From positions 1-57,342 of the forward strand of contig JAGCRI010000176.1 in assembly GCA_017964755.1 (NCBI GenBank): DNA of 57,342 nucleotides, written 5' to 3'. The notes beneath the pieces are model-generated. The model did not search any database and was not told where the DNA came from. It worked only from the letters and a program-made list of their open reading frames with translations. The stretch's first letter is position 1; each line of letters opens with the position of its first letter. This document shows positions 50,744 to 57,342 of this stretch, one piece after another. Source of the DNA: Bacteroidales bacterium. GTDB taxonomy: Bacteria; Bacteroidota; Bacteroidia; Bacteroidales; WCHB1-69. A program made the translations under genes and the position numbers.

Positions 50744-52669
50744 TCACTTCTTCGTAACCAAACACAAAAGCGTAAGGTCATCATTAGGAACGGCGCCCTC
50801 ACGATGGCTGGCAACAGCTTCCTGCAGCATAACGATAACTTCTTCAGAAGAGAGGTCTTTGGCCCCAGCCATAAGTTCTTGAAGCTTGTCATCACCAAAC
50901 AGCTGGTGCTGCATATTCTCGGCTTCTGTAAGGCCGTCAGTGTAAATCAGCAACTGCCGTTCTCTTATATCGTCCAAGCTCTCACCGTTGAATGCGCCTT
51001 CTTCCCATATTCCTAACGGGCGGTTTGTATATTTCAGTTTCATGAACTCACCATCAAGCAGTGGCGCATTGTGACCGCAGTTACAATAATCGAGGTGTCC
51101 TGTTTTAAGGTCTGCGCAGCCAATAAACATGGTGACAAACATATTCTGCTCATTGTCGTGCGAAAGGATGAGGTTGATTTGTGTGGCAATCTCTTCCGGC
51201 GTATGCCCCTGCTGAGCGACAATACGGAAAAGATTGCGTGTTACTGCCATAAATAATGAAGCCGGGATTCCCTTACCGGAAACATCTCCTACACAGAAAT
51301 AGAGGTGTTCGTCCTGAATGAAGAAGTCGTAAAGGTCTCCACCAACCTCTTTGGCCGGTGTCATAGAAGCAAACAGGTCTATGCCGTTCCTGTTAGGGAA
51401 AGGCGGGAAAATGCGCGGCACCATTGACATCTGTATATCGCTGGCGACTTTCAACTCGCTTTCTATTGACGCTTTCTGCGCTGTGGTCTGCCTGAGCTCG
51501 TCAATGTATTTCACCAACGACTGCTGCATACCTGTAAACGATTGGCTTAACTGACCTATTTCATCGTCACGTCCGTCTTCAGGCAGTGTTTCATCAAAGT
51601 TCCCTTGCGCTATGCTCTCCGCCTGCGTTGCAAGAGTTTTCAATGGTCGTAACTCTTTGTTAATGATACGGAAACAGACAATTAACATCAACAACAAACC
51701 AGCAATTACCGCCATTGTAACAGCACTCCTGAGGCGATAGAATGAGCCGAAAATGTCGTTTTCAGGGCAAACAATAGCCACGCTCCACCCCGTATTACTA
51801 AGAGGTTTGTAGAACACAAAACAATCCACCCCGTCAATTTTGAGTTGTCGCATACCTTCCTCCCCACGTTGCATTGCATGACCAAGCGCAGTGACTGCAG
51901 TATCAGGCTTTTCGATAGTCTCAGTGAAAATAGTCTGATAAAAGAGTTTTGTAGTATCCGGATGGACAAAATATGTACCACCCTGCCCTATCATTATGCT
52001 GTAAGAGTTCGGATATGGCTTGACTGCCGAAATTGTCTGAGAGAGCCAAGAGAGAGAAATATCTACAGAAATTGTGCCGATATATACGTTATTCTTATCT
52101 TTAAGAGGCTTACAATATGAAGCTATCATATCGTGCGAATAAATATTATTATCGGGATTGTAGTCCATAAACGGCTCTGTCCACACAGGGCGATCAAGCA
52201 ACTTGCAAAGCTGGTACCAGTCCATATAGAAATACTCATAGTGCTCATTGCCTTCCTGTGTGGTAAGAACATTACCATTGTCATTATAAGAATATGCCGA
52301 AAAATAACGTCCGCGATCCTTGAAATAGTTCGGTTCAAAAGCAATTGAGCAGCCGTTCAGGTCGGGATTGTTTATGAGAATACGGCGTGAGTAAACATAC
52401 ATTGAGTCGGGCGTGTCGAGATGGCGATTTATAAGCCATTCGGTATTGTTTGCAGCTATAACGACTTTATCGAGAATTCCGTTTACACGCAAAGCGGTAT
52501 TCTCCAGAATCTCTGTGGCATGGTTAATTGCTTCCTGCCGGATAGCCTGCCGCGACACCCAAAACATAAAGCCCAATGAAGCCACAAGGATCATAGCAGC
52601 AAAAAGCACAATTCCGAGGCTGAGCCTTCTGGAAAGCGAATGACGGATATATTTTTTTTTCATTTTCAT
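50744..52669 (-). CDS. Cache-HAMP-SpoIIE membrane receptor phosphatase
   Basis: A 641-residue membrane receptor with a helix near the start (LSLGIVLFAAMILVASLGFM), a periplasmic Cache-like sensor of about 260 residues (IAFEPNYFKDRGRYFSAYSY, YIGTISVDISLSWLSQTISA), a second helix (AVTMAVIAGLLLMLIVCFRI), a HAMP linker (PLKTLATQAESIAQGNFDET) and a SpoIIE-type PP2C phosphatase. Metal-binding and catalytic motifs of the phosphatase are VGGDLYDFF, CVGDVSGKGIPASLFMA, CGHNAPLL, IYTDGLTEAEN and the end DDLTLLCL. Such enzymes usually dephosphorylate an anti-sigma-factor antagonist. No STAS or anti-sigma gene lies near. The binding-protein gene is 3 nt upstream, so the two are co-transcribed. Confidence 0.93.
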   Translation of the reverse strand: MKMKKKYIRHSLSRRLSLGIVLFAAMILVASLGFMFWVSRQAIRQEAINHATEILENTALRVNGILDKVVIAANNTEWLINRHLDTPDSMYVYSRRILINNPDLNGCSIAFEPNYFKDRGRYFSAYSYNDNGNVLTTQEGNEHYEYFYMDWYQLCKLLDRPVWTEPFMDYNPDNNIYSHDMIASYCKPLKDKNNVYIGTISVDISLSWLSQTISAVKPYPNSYSIMIGQGGTYFVHPDTTKLFYQTIFTETIEKPDTAVTALGHAMQRGEEGMRQLKIDGVDCFVFYKPLSNTGWSVAIVCPENDIFGSFYRLRSAVTMAVIAGLLLMLIVCFRIINKELRPLKTLATQAESIAQGNFDETLPEDGRDDEIGQLSQSFTGMQQSLVKYIDELRQTTAQKASIESELKVASDIQMSMVPRIFPPFPNRNGIDLFASMTPAKEVGGDLYDFFIQDEHLYFCVGDVSGKGIPASLFMAVTRNLFRIVAQQGHTPEEIATQINLILSHDNEQNMFVTMFIGCADLKTGHLDYCNCGHNAPLLDGEFMKLKYTNRPLGIWEEGAFNGESLDDIRERQLLIYTDGLTEAENMQHQLFGDDKLQELMAGAKDLSSEEVIVMLQEAVASHREGAVPNDDLTLLCLVTKK

Positions 52670-52672
52670 ATT

Positions 52673-53626
52673 CTATTTCACTATTAGATCTTCGTATGTT
52701 ACTTCCTTTTTCAGCAATTTGCATTCCAACATTAGGTCGCTGGCAAGTTTCACCATATCAGGCCGCAGCTTGAACTCACGCTTGCCCGACTCGCGGTCTA
52801 TTTGGAGACGCAGCACCTCATGGAGCATCAATTTCTGAAGCACGCGGTTTGTGGCTATATGGTTTTCGCGCACATATTTCATCACAATCTCAAGTGTTTC
52901 ATCAGGGTGTGCGGCTGCCCATTCCCAACCACGGCGGCTTGCCTGTGCAAACTTTTCAGCCTGATCCTTGTGCTTGAGATAGTATTCGCGCGTCATATAT
53001 ACACCATCTTCCTGCACATTGTATCCGTGGTCGCAAAAACGGTACATGTTGCTTGCGTTCAGCTCCATACCTGTTTGCAGCAACTGATAATACTCATTGT
53101 AACTCATGGCAAGAGTGGCGTCAATGGCTCCGGCCACAAAAAGATTGACATTAGAGGCAAACTGGACCCATTCATAGTCAAGCTGTTCTTTTTGGCTCAT
53201 ACATATTGCCATTTGTCCGAAGCCGATACTCCAAATACCAACACGCGCTCCTTTTTGGGTCAAAGGATCCTTGTCGCGCCGCGACACTATAACCAACCCG
53301 TTATTCATTGAGGTTTGAAGGATGTTCACCAAAGGAATGCCATTATCCATAATTTCCATAGCCTGACAAAGCTGGAGGGTTGTGGCATGGCTCTCGTTAT
53401 TCCTGACGCGACTCATTGCAGACTGTGTGGCAGACGGGTGAACAATTGCAACATCGACGCCCGCTTCCTTATAAAAGCCTTTTTCGTATGCCACATAAAA
53501 GCCGGCAAACTGCGCCTGTGCGGTCCACTGCGGCGTGAACACAAAACGCTCTTGAGCTTCTGACCTCATAATGCTGAACATTATAGCTAAAATCACGGCC
53601 AGTTGTATAATTCTATTTTTTTTCAT
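52673..53626 (-). CDS. THI5/NMT1-like periplasmic substrate-binding protein
   Basis: The 317-residue protein has a signal peptide (MKKNRIIQLAVILAIMFSIM, then RSEAQ). The class-typical start follows: FTPQWTAQAQFAGFYVAYEK, GFYKEAGVDVAIVHPSATQS, and later FASNVNLFVAGAIDATLAMS. This is the NMT1/THI5-like fold of ABC transporter binding proteins for pyrimidine- or thiamin-precursor-like ligands, nitrate and sulfonates. There is no permease or ATPase gene next to it; instead its partner is a receptor phosphatase. The promoter is about 130 nt upstream, leaving an unusually long leader. No TPP riboswitch pattern was seen in that leader. Confidence 0.86.
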   Translation of the reverse strand: MKKNRIIQLAVILAIMFSIMRSEAQERFVFTPQWTAQAQFAGFYVAYEKGFYKEAGVDVAIVHPSATQSAMSRVRNNESHATTLQLCQAMEIMDNGIPLVNILQTSMNNGLVIVSRRDKDPLTQKGARVGIWSIGFGQMAICMSQKEQLDYEWVQFASNVNLFVAGAIDATLAMSYNEYYQLLQTGMELNASNMYRFCDHGYNVQEDGVYMTREYYLKHKDQAEKFAQASRRGWEWAAAHPDETLEIVMKYVRENHIATNRVLQKLMLHEVLRLQIDRESGKREFKLRPDMVKLASDLMLECKLLKKEVTYEDLIVK

Positions 53627-53882
53627 AAGATGTTTTATTATCCCGATCTATTGCATATAAATTTATTATCTGCTTCGTTGCACAAAGTTGCACAAAAAAA
53701 CAATAACATTTTCAAGAATCTGCATTTTTATTATGTTATTTATTATTTTTTCAAGAATGCAAAGATAATTATTTTCCACAAAAAACAAAAATATACCAAC
53801 CACTTTACCATAACATTATTTTTTTATGTAACTTTGCAATTTAGTAAAAACAATATACAGAAACGTAAATAAACATAATATT
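53627..53882. promoter_or_regulatory. Divergent regulatory region, long leader of the binding-protein gene
   Basis: Minus strand: the reverse complements of TATCTTTG (53760-53767) and TTTG (53786-53789), 18 nt apart, form a good promoter whose transcript would carry a leader of about 125 nt. That leader contains a direct repeat of TTGCACAAA at about 53678-53696 (read on the plus strand). Plus strand: TAACTTTG at 53829-53836 fits the -7 box for the bactofilin gene. No known riboswitch was recognised. Confidence 0.6.
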
Positions 53883-54266
53883 ATGGCAACAAGACCAGAA
53901 GAAGAAAGCGGTGTGAATGTGATTGCTGAAGGCACAACACTGACCGGAAATATAGTAACCTCAGGCGACTGCCGTATAGACGGCACAATGAAAGGCAACA
54001 TACAATCCAATGCAAAGGTGATTGTCGGCATAAACGGCATAATTGAAGGCGAACTTGTGTGCAAGAACCTTGAGATAGAAGGCAAAGTGAAGGCAAACGT
54101 GAACGTAGGCGAGCTTTTGGCACTGAAATCAAATTCCACACTCGTAGGGAATATCACTGTAGGGAAAATTTCAATTGAGCCTGGTGCGAACTTCATAGGA
54201 AACTGCCGGATGCAGAACTCTAAAATTGAAGTGCCAGGGCAACTTCAGGAGCCACAGAACAAGTAA
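53883..54266 (+). CDS. Bactofilin family cytoskeletal protein
   Basis: The 127-residue protein has the bactofilin beta-helix core: GVNVIAEGTTLTGNIVTSGD, CRIDGTMKGNIQSNAKVIVG and GELVCKNLEIEGKVKANVNV, with short disordered ends. Bactofilins polymerise without a nucleotide and act as scaffolds for cell-shape and wall-synthesis proteins at the membrane. It is the first gene of a tight run; its stop is directly followed by the ATG of the AtpZ gene. In Bacteroidota a bactofilin often precedes the ATP synthase genes. Confidence 0.95.
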   Translation: MATRPEEESGVNVIAEGTTLTGNIVTSGDCRIDGTMKGNIQSNAKVIVGINGIIEGELVCKNLEIEGKVKANVNVGELLALKSNSTLVGNITVGKISIEPGANFIGNCRMQNSKIEVPGQLQEPQNK

Positions 54267-54503
54267 ATGAAAGACGAAAAGTCGGACGCCCCGTTGCGCG
54301 GATACGCCCACTATTCCGGCCTCGCCGTCCAAATGGCTGTTATTATTGCTCTCTCAACAGTCGGCGGTCTGAAACTGGATGGGCTAACTGACCTCAAGCC
54401 CTTGTTCACAGTCGTATGCAGCCTCGCCGGTGTTGCACTTGCCATGTATGTCGTGATTAAAGATTTCACCCCTAAAAAAAACAAAAACGACAAAAAGAAT
54501 TAG
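54267..54503 (+). CDS. AtpZ/AtpI family small membrane protein
   Basis: The 78-residue product has two membrane helices: GYAHYSGLAVQMAVIIALST with GGLKLDG after it, and FTVVCSLAGVALAMYVVIKD. This is the AtpZ pattern. These proteins are encoded before F-type ATP synthase genes and help assemble the c-ring or bring in Mg2+/Ca2+. It begins directly at the bactofilin stop. The ATP synthase genes normally expected after it are not here. Confidence 0.88.
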   Translation: MKDEKSDAPLRGYAHYSGLAVQMAVIIALSTVGGLKLDGLTDLKPLFTVVCSLAGVALAMYVVIKDFTPKKNKNDKKN

Positions 54504-54506
54504 CTT

Positions 54507-54887
54507 ATGCTGAAAAATTCACTCAAAATATACATTTTCCGGCTGCTTGTATTTTCGATAATACTCACAAGCGGCACTTTCTGCATGCAATTTCTCTGCC
54601 CCCAATACGTCTCCCCCGCCCTACCGTTCATCGTGCTTTTTTTCTTCATCATAATGCTCATTTCACACTATATAATACTACGCGGTATTTACAAGGAAAA
54701 TAAAAATTTCGTGGCCAACTACATGCTCGCGACAATCATCAAATTTGTGTCTTACATCATTTTTCTCATCACTTATATAGTACTGAACCGCGAAGACGCC
54801 ATGCTTTTCGGCATATCTTTCATAATATTGTATTTTCTTTTCTCTATATTTGAAATTATCACAATAAAACTTGAAAAAAAAGCGTGA
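54507..54887 (+). CDS. Four-helix membrane protein, ATP-synthase-I-like
   Basis: The 126-residue protein has four predicted helices (IYIFRLLVFSIILTSGTFCM, LPFIVLFFFIIMLISHYIIL, NYMLATIIKFVSYIIFLITY, AMLFGISFIILYFLFSIFEI) and a basic end. In Bacteroidota a protein of this size and layout follows AtpZ and precedes atpB, and is sometimes named as ATP synthase subunit I. The likeness here is by layout and position. The next gene, a dehydrogenase, overlaps its stop codon by 1 nt. Confidence 0.7.
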   Translation: MLKNSLKIYIFRLLVFSIILTSGTFCMQFLCPQYVSPALPFIVLFFFIIMLISHYIILRGIYKENKNFVANYMLATIIKFVSYIIFLITYIVLNREDAMLFGISFIILYFLFSIFEIITIKLEKKA

Positions 54888-55840
54888 TGACGAAGAGAAT
54901 ACTGATTGTCAATTCTGTCCATCCGAGCCTTGCAGAAAGATTAAATGAGACCGGCTTCTTATGCGAGACAAACAAAAACCTGTCATACAATGATTTTTTG
55001 TCAATACAAGACCAATATTACGGATTAATTATCCGCAGCCGGTTTATAATTGACGAACATTTGTTGGAAAGCAAAAAGAATTTAAAATTCGTGGTGCGTA
55101 TAGGCTCCGGTGTTGAAAATATCGACACAGCCGCATGCGAAAGGCACAGCATAGCCTGTATAAGCACTCCTGAAGGGAACGCGCCGGCCGTTGCGGAACA
55201 TGCTCTCGCACTTCTGCTGGCAGCACTGAAAAACATTAACAAAACGGATAGAGAAGTAAGAAACGGCATTTGGGAGCGCACACTCAACAAAAACCGCGAA
55301 CTGTCGTCTCTCACCGCAGGTATAATCGGGTACGGCCACACAGGCCCCGCATTCGCGAAACTGCTACATTCACTCGGCTGCAATGTGCTCGCTTACGACA
55401 AATTCAAAACCGGCTTCAGCGACAACTTCGCTTCGGAAACATCTTTGCAACAACTGCTTGAAACAAGCGACATCATATCTATACACATTAATTATCTTCC
55501 TGAAAACCATTATTTTATAAATAAAGAAAAATTTTCATGCGTTAAAAGGAATCCGTTATTCATAAACACTTCGCGCGGACTTTCGGTCAACACAAACGAC
55601 CTTTTAGACGCATTGGACAGCGGCATCATACAACATGCTTGCCTTGATGTATTGGAATTTGAGACTTCGCGGCTACAAATTCCACCGCTGAAAGAGTGGA
55701 CAGAGACAATGCAACGTCTCGCGGCACATCCCAAAGTCACTTTGACACCACACATCGCAGGACAGACCTTTGACGCAGACAAAAGACATGCAGACATTGC
55801 TTTTGAAAAAATCATTAATCTGATTAACAATAAAATATAA
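54887..55840 (+). CDS. D-2-hydroxyacid dehydrogenase (phosphoglycerate-dehydrogenase-like)
   Basis: The 317-residue protein of the NAD-dependent D-isomer 2-hydroxyacid dehydrogenase family has the substrate-side start LIIRSRFIIDEHLLES, then GSGVENIDTAACERH, PEGNAPAVAEHALALLL, the Rossmann loop GIIGYGHTGPAFAKLLHSLG (family G-x-G-x2-G), the catalytic Arg in INTSRG, and a His in TPHIAGQT. Closest are the short phosphoglycerate dehydrogenases without an ACT domain, but the substrate is not fixed. The ATG at 54887 overlaps the preceding stop by 1 nt; a GTG one codon earlier is an alternative. Confidence 0.9.
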   Translation: MTKRILIVNSVHPSLAERLNETGFLCETNKNLSYNDFLSIQDQYYGLIIRSRFIIDEHLLESKKNLKFVVRIGSGVENIDTAACERHSIACISTPEGNAPAVAEHALALLLAALKNINKTDREVRNGIWERTLNKNRELSSLTAGIIGYGHTGPAFAKLLHSLGCNVLAYDKFKTGFSDNFASETSLQQLLETSDIISIHINYLPENHYFINKEKFSCVKRNPLFINTSRGLSVNTNDLLDALDSGIIQHACLDVLEFETSRLQIPPLKEWTETMQRLAAHPKVTLTPHIAGQTFDADKRHADIAFEKIINLINNKI

Positions 55841-55844
55841 TGAT

Positions 55845-56720
55845 ATGAAAACCACATTACTAATATTGGCAGCCGGCATGGGAAGCCGTTACGGAGGCTT
55901 GAAACAATTGGACAAATTGGGGCCGCACGGCGAAACAATAATGGATTACTCGGTGCGTGACGCGATTGCCGCCGGATTCAGTGAAATTGTCTTTGTCATC
56001 AGACGGAACATGGAGGCTGATTTCAAGGAAGCTATTATGGCAAAGTATCAGAAACTTGTGAAGGTGAACTATGTGTTTCAGGAACTTGACACGCTGCCCG
56101 CACCGTTCAAGGCGAATCCGGAACGCACGAAGCCATACGGCACGGCACATGCAATACTTTCAGCGAAAAACGCCATCACAACCCCATTCGCGGTCATCAA
56201 CGCCGATGACTTTTACGGTGCGGATGCGTTTGCGACCCTTTCAAAATTCTTCGGGCAGCTATCACCCACCGATACCGACAAATTCGCAATGGTTGGATAC
56301 CAGCTGCCGAAAACGCTTTCTGAGAACGGCTCCGTATCACGCGGGGTCTGCTCGGTCGATAATGAGCACAACTTGGTGAGCATCACCGAAATGACCAAAA
56401 TCGAGCGTATCAATGGGGTGATATGCAACAAAAACGAAGACGGCTCATATACCAATCTTCCTGACAACACCATAGTCTCAATGAACTTCTGGGGCTTCAC
56501 GCCAAAATTCTTCGACCAACTCGAAAACCTGTTCTGCCAATTCTTGGAAAAGAACAACGACAATCCAAAATCCGAATTCCAGATTCCGACTGTTGTTAAC
56601 CATTTCCTTACCACCGGCAGCGCAAGCATAAAGGTTCTTGTCTCCTCCGCCGAATGGTTCGGCGTAACCTATAAGGAAGACCGCCCTATTGTTGTCGAGC
56701 GGCTGAAACACATCAAGTAA
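55845..56720 (+). CDS. Sugar-phosphate nucleotidyltransferase-like protein
   Basis: The 291-residue protein starts LLILAAGMGSRYGGLKQLDK, the nucleotide-binding signature of NTP transferases (GMGSR...K). PYGTAHAILSAKNAITTPFA and VINADDFYGADAFATLSKFF then provide the metal-binding Asp. NSEFQIPT-like and VTYKEDRPIVVERLK segments near the end are typical of the Bacteroidota group annotated as nucleotidyltransferase. It would join a sugar phosphate to a nucleotide, supplying activated sugar for glycan synthesis, though the sugar is unknown. It is 4 nt after the dehydrogenase gene and so in the same transcript. Confidence 0.87.
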   Translation: MKTTLLILAAGMGSRYGGLKQLDKLGPHGETIMDYSVRDAIAAGFSEIVFVIRRNMEADFKEAIMAKYQKLVKVNYVFQELDTLPAPFKANPERTKPYGTAHAILSAKNAITTPFAVINADDFYGADAFATLSKFFGQLSPTDTDKFAMVGYQLPKTLSENGSVSRGVCSVDNEHNLVSITEMTKIERINGVICNKNEDGSYTNLPDNTIVSMNFWGFTPKFFDQLENLFCQFLEKNNDNPKSEFQIPTVVNHFLTTGSASIKVLVSSAEWFGVTYKEDRPIVVERLKHIK

Positions 56721-56794
56721 CACTTACGGAAATGCTGTGACAAAAGTATTGTCATAAAAATCAACTGCAGTAGCAAGTATTAAAAAAGATTTTG

Positions 56795-56802
56795 TACATT
56801 TG
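56795..56802 (+). promoter_or_regulatory. -7 box TACATTTG before the last gene
   Basis: TAnnTTTG match in the 128-nt gap before the ATG at 56849, giving a leader of about 40 nt. Confidence 0.5.
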
Positions 56803-56848
56803 CAACATTGGAAATAATTTTATCAATTATAATTAAACAACAAATACC

Positions 56849-57342
56849 ATGAAAAAATTCGATCCGGCAGTAGCCATTCAAGATCTCAACCAAATCGGTG
56901 AGTATCACGGAGTTAATCCTTCCATCACAGATTCTGCGACATACGCTTTCCCGAAAGCACAGACGATGACCGACACTTTCCACGGTGAAACCGAAGGGTA
57001 CTTTCTCTATTCGCGTCATTGGAATCCGAGCAACAAATTCTTAGCTGACGCATTAGCTGCAATGGAAGACACCGAAGCAGCGTGGGTGACAGGCTCAGGC
57101 ATGGCTGCAATAACTTGCGCTATTTTGCAGATATGCAGCGCAGGCGACCACATCGTGTCAAGTATGACAACTTACGGCGGCACTTTCGCATTCATCAACA
57201 ACTACCTCAAGAAATTCAACATTGACGCCACTTTTGTAAACATCACAGATTTGGATGCGGTAAAGAAAGCCATGAGACCGAACACCAAGATGATATATAC
57301 CGAGACAATGACCAACCCGCTGCTCCAAGTCTCAAACCTTCC
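56849..57342 (+). CDS. Cys/Met-metabolism PLP enzyme, 3' truncated by the window end
   Basis: The frame is open to the last base; 164 codons are visible. The N-terminus has HGVNPSITDSATYAFPKAQT, YSRHWNPSN and then AAMEDTEAAWVTGSGMAAIT, followed by SSMTTYGGTFAFINNYLKKF. This is the N-terminal half of the Cys/Met-metabolism family, with the Y-S-R-N-P phosphate-binding site here written YSRHWNPS and the SGMAAI cofactor loop. The lysine that binds PLP lies beyond the window. Family members include methionine gamma-lyase, cystathionine enzymes and O-acetylhomoserine sulfhydrylase; which one cannot be told from this part. Confidence 0.9.
   Translation, partial: MKKFDPAVAIQDLNQIGEYHGVNPSITDSATYAFPKAQTMTDTFHGETEGYFLYSRHWNPSNKFLADALAAMEDTEAAWVTGSGMAAITCAILQICSAGDHIVSSMTTYGGTFAFINNYLKKFNIDATFVNITDLDAVKKAMRPNTKMIYTETMTNPLLQVSNL

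Noticed and set aside
53627..53760. TPP riboswitch before the THI5-like gene
   Set aside because: The conserved CUGAGA-type and partner segments of the riboswitch are absent from the leader on the minus strand.

Overview
The window is a chromosomal segment of a Bacteroidota (Bacteroidales-like) bacterium. Supporting signs are -7 boxes of the TAnnTTTG type in front of most transcription units (several with TTG or TTTG about 19-21 nt upstream), little use of Shine-Dalgarno sequences, type IX secretion components (a type A sorting domain and a PorP/SprF protein), FISUMP-domain surface proteins, an rnfBCDGEA operon, and typical families such as DUF3127, DUF2490, bactofilin and imelysin lipoproteins. 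No rRNA, tRNA, CRISPR array or insertion sequence was found. Both ends cut through genes. || Left part (1-15194): a surface polysaccharide locus interleaved with large secreted repeat proteins. It holds a truncated FISUMP/fibronectin-like protein, a DegT-type sugar aminotransferase, a small lipoprotein, a flippase, a polymerase-like membrane protein, GT4 and GT2 glycosyltransferases, two tandem paralogous surface proteins (one with FISUMP, one without) and a second flippase. Then come a DUF2490 outer membrane protein on the minus strand and a type IX-secreted protein with three anchor-J-like modules (16030-18510). || Middle (18511-34288): after a strong terminator there is a candidate ~100-nt structured small RNA with its own promoter and terminator, then a Panacea-domain (DUF4065) gene and a small partner that together look like a toxin-antitoxin pair. 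Next are rsmI, an NlpC/P60 peptidase, a DUF3127 protein with an SSB-like tip, and a single reading frame joining RarA to a PorP/SprF-like outer membrane protein. An Rpn-type nuclease follows, then a five-gene minus-strand unit (ribonucleotide-reductase-like fragment, MORN-type repeat protein, double ABC ATPase, lipoprotein, C69 dipeptidase). The GTPase der is divergent to it, and a beta-helix lipoprotein comes next. || Right part (34289-57342): a GT39-like glycosyltransferase; a minus-strand cluster (porin-like protein, imelysin lipoprotein, DUF1111 di-heme lipoprotein, CcsB-CcsA cytochrome c maturation protein) that reads like an iron or electron-transfer system; an unrecognised 518-aa secreted protein; the Rnf ion-pumping ferredoxin:NAD+ oxidoreductase; ruvB; a THI5-like binding protein paired with a Cache-HAMP-SpoIIE phosphatase receptor; a bactofilin with AtpZ and AtpI-like genes but no ATP synthase after them; a 2-hydroxyacid dehydrogenase; a nucleotidyltransferase; and the start of a Cys/Met-metabolism PLP enzyme. 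|| The least explained items are the RarA-PorP reading frame, the Panacea pair with the adjacent small RNA candidate, the RNR-like fragment and the binding protein-phosphatase pair. All family assignments come from reading motifs by eye; no database search was run.
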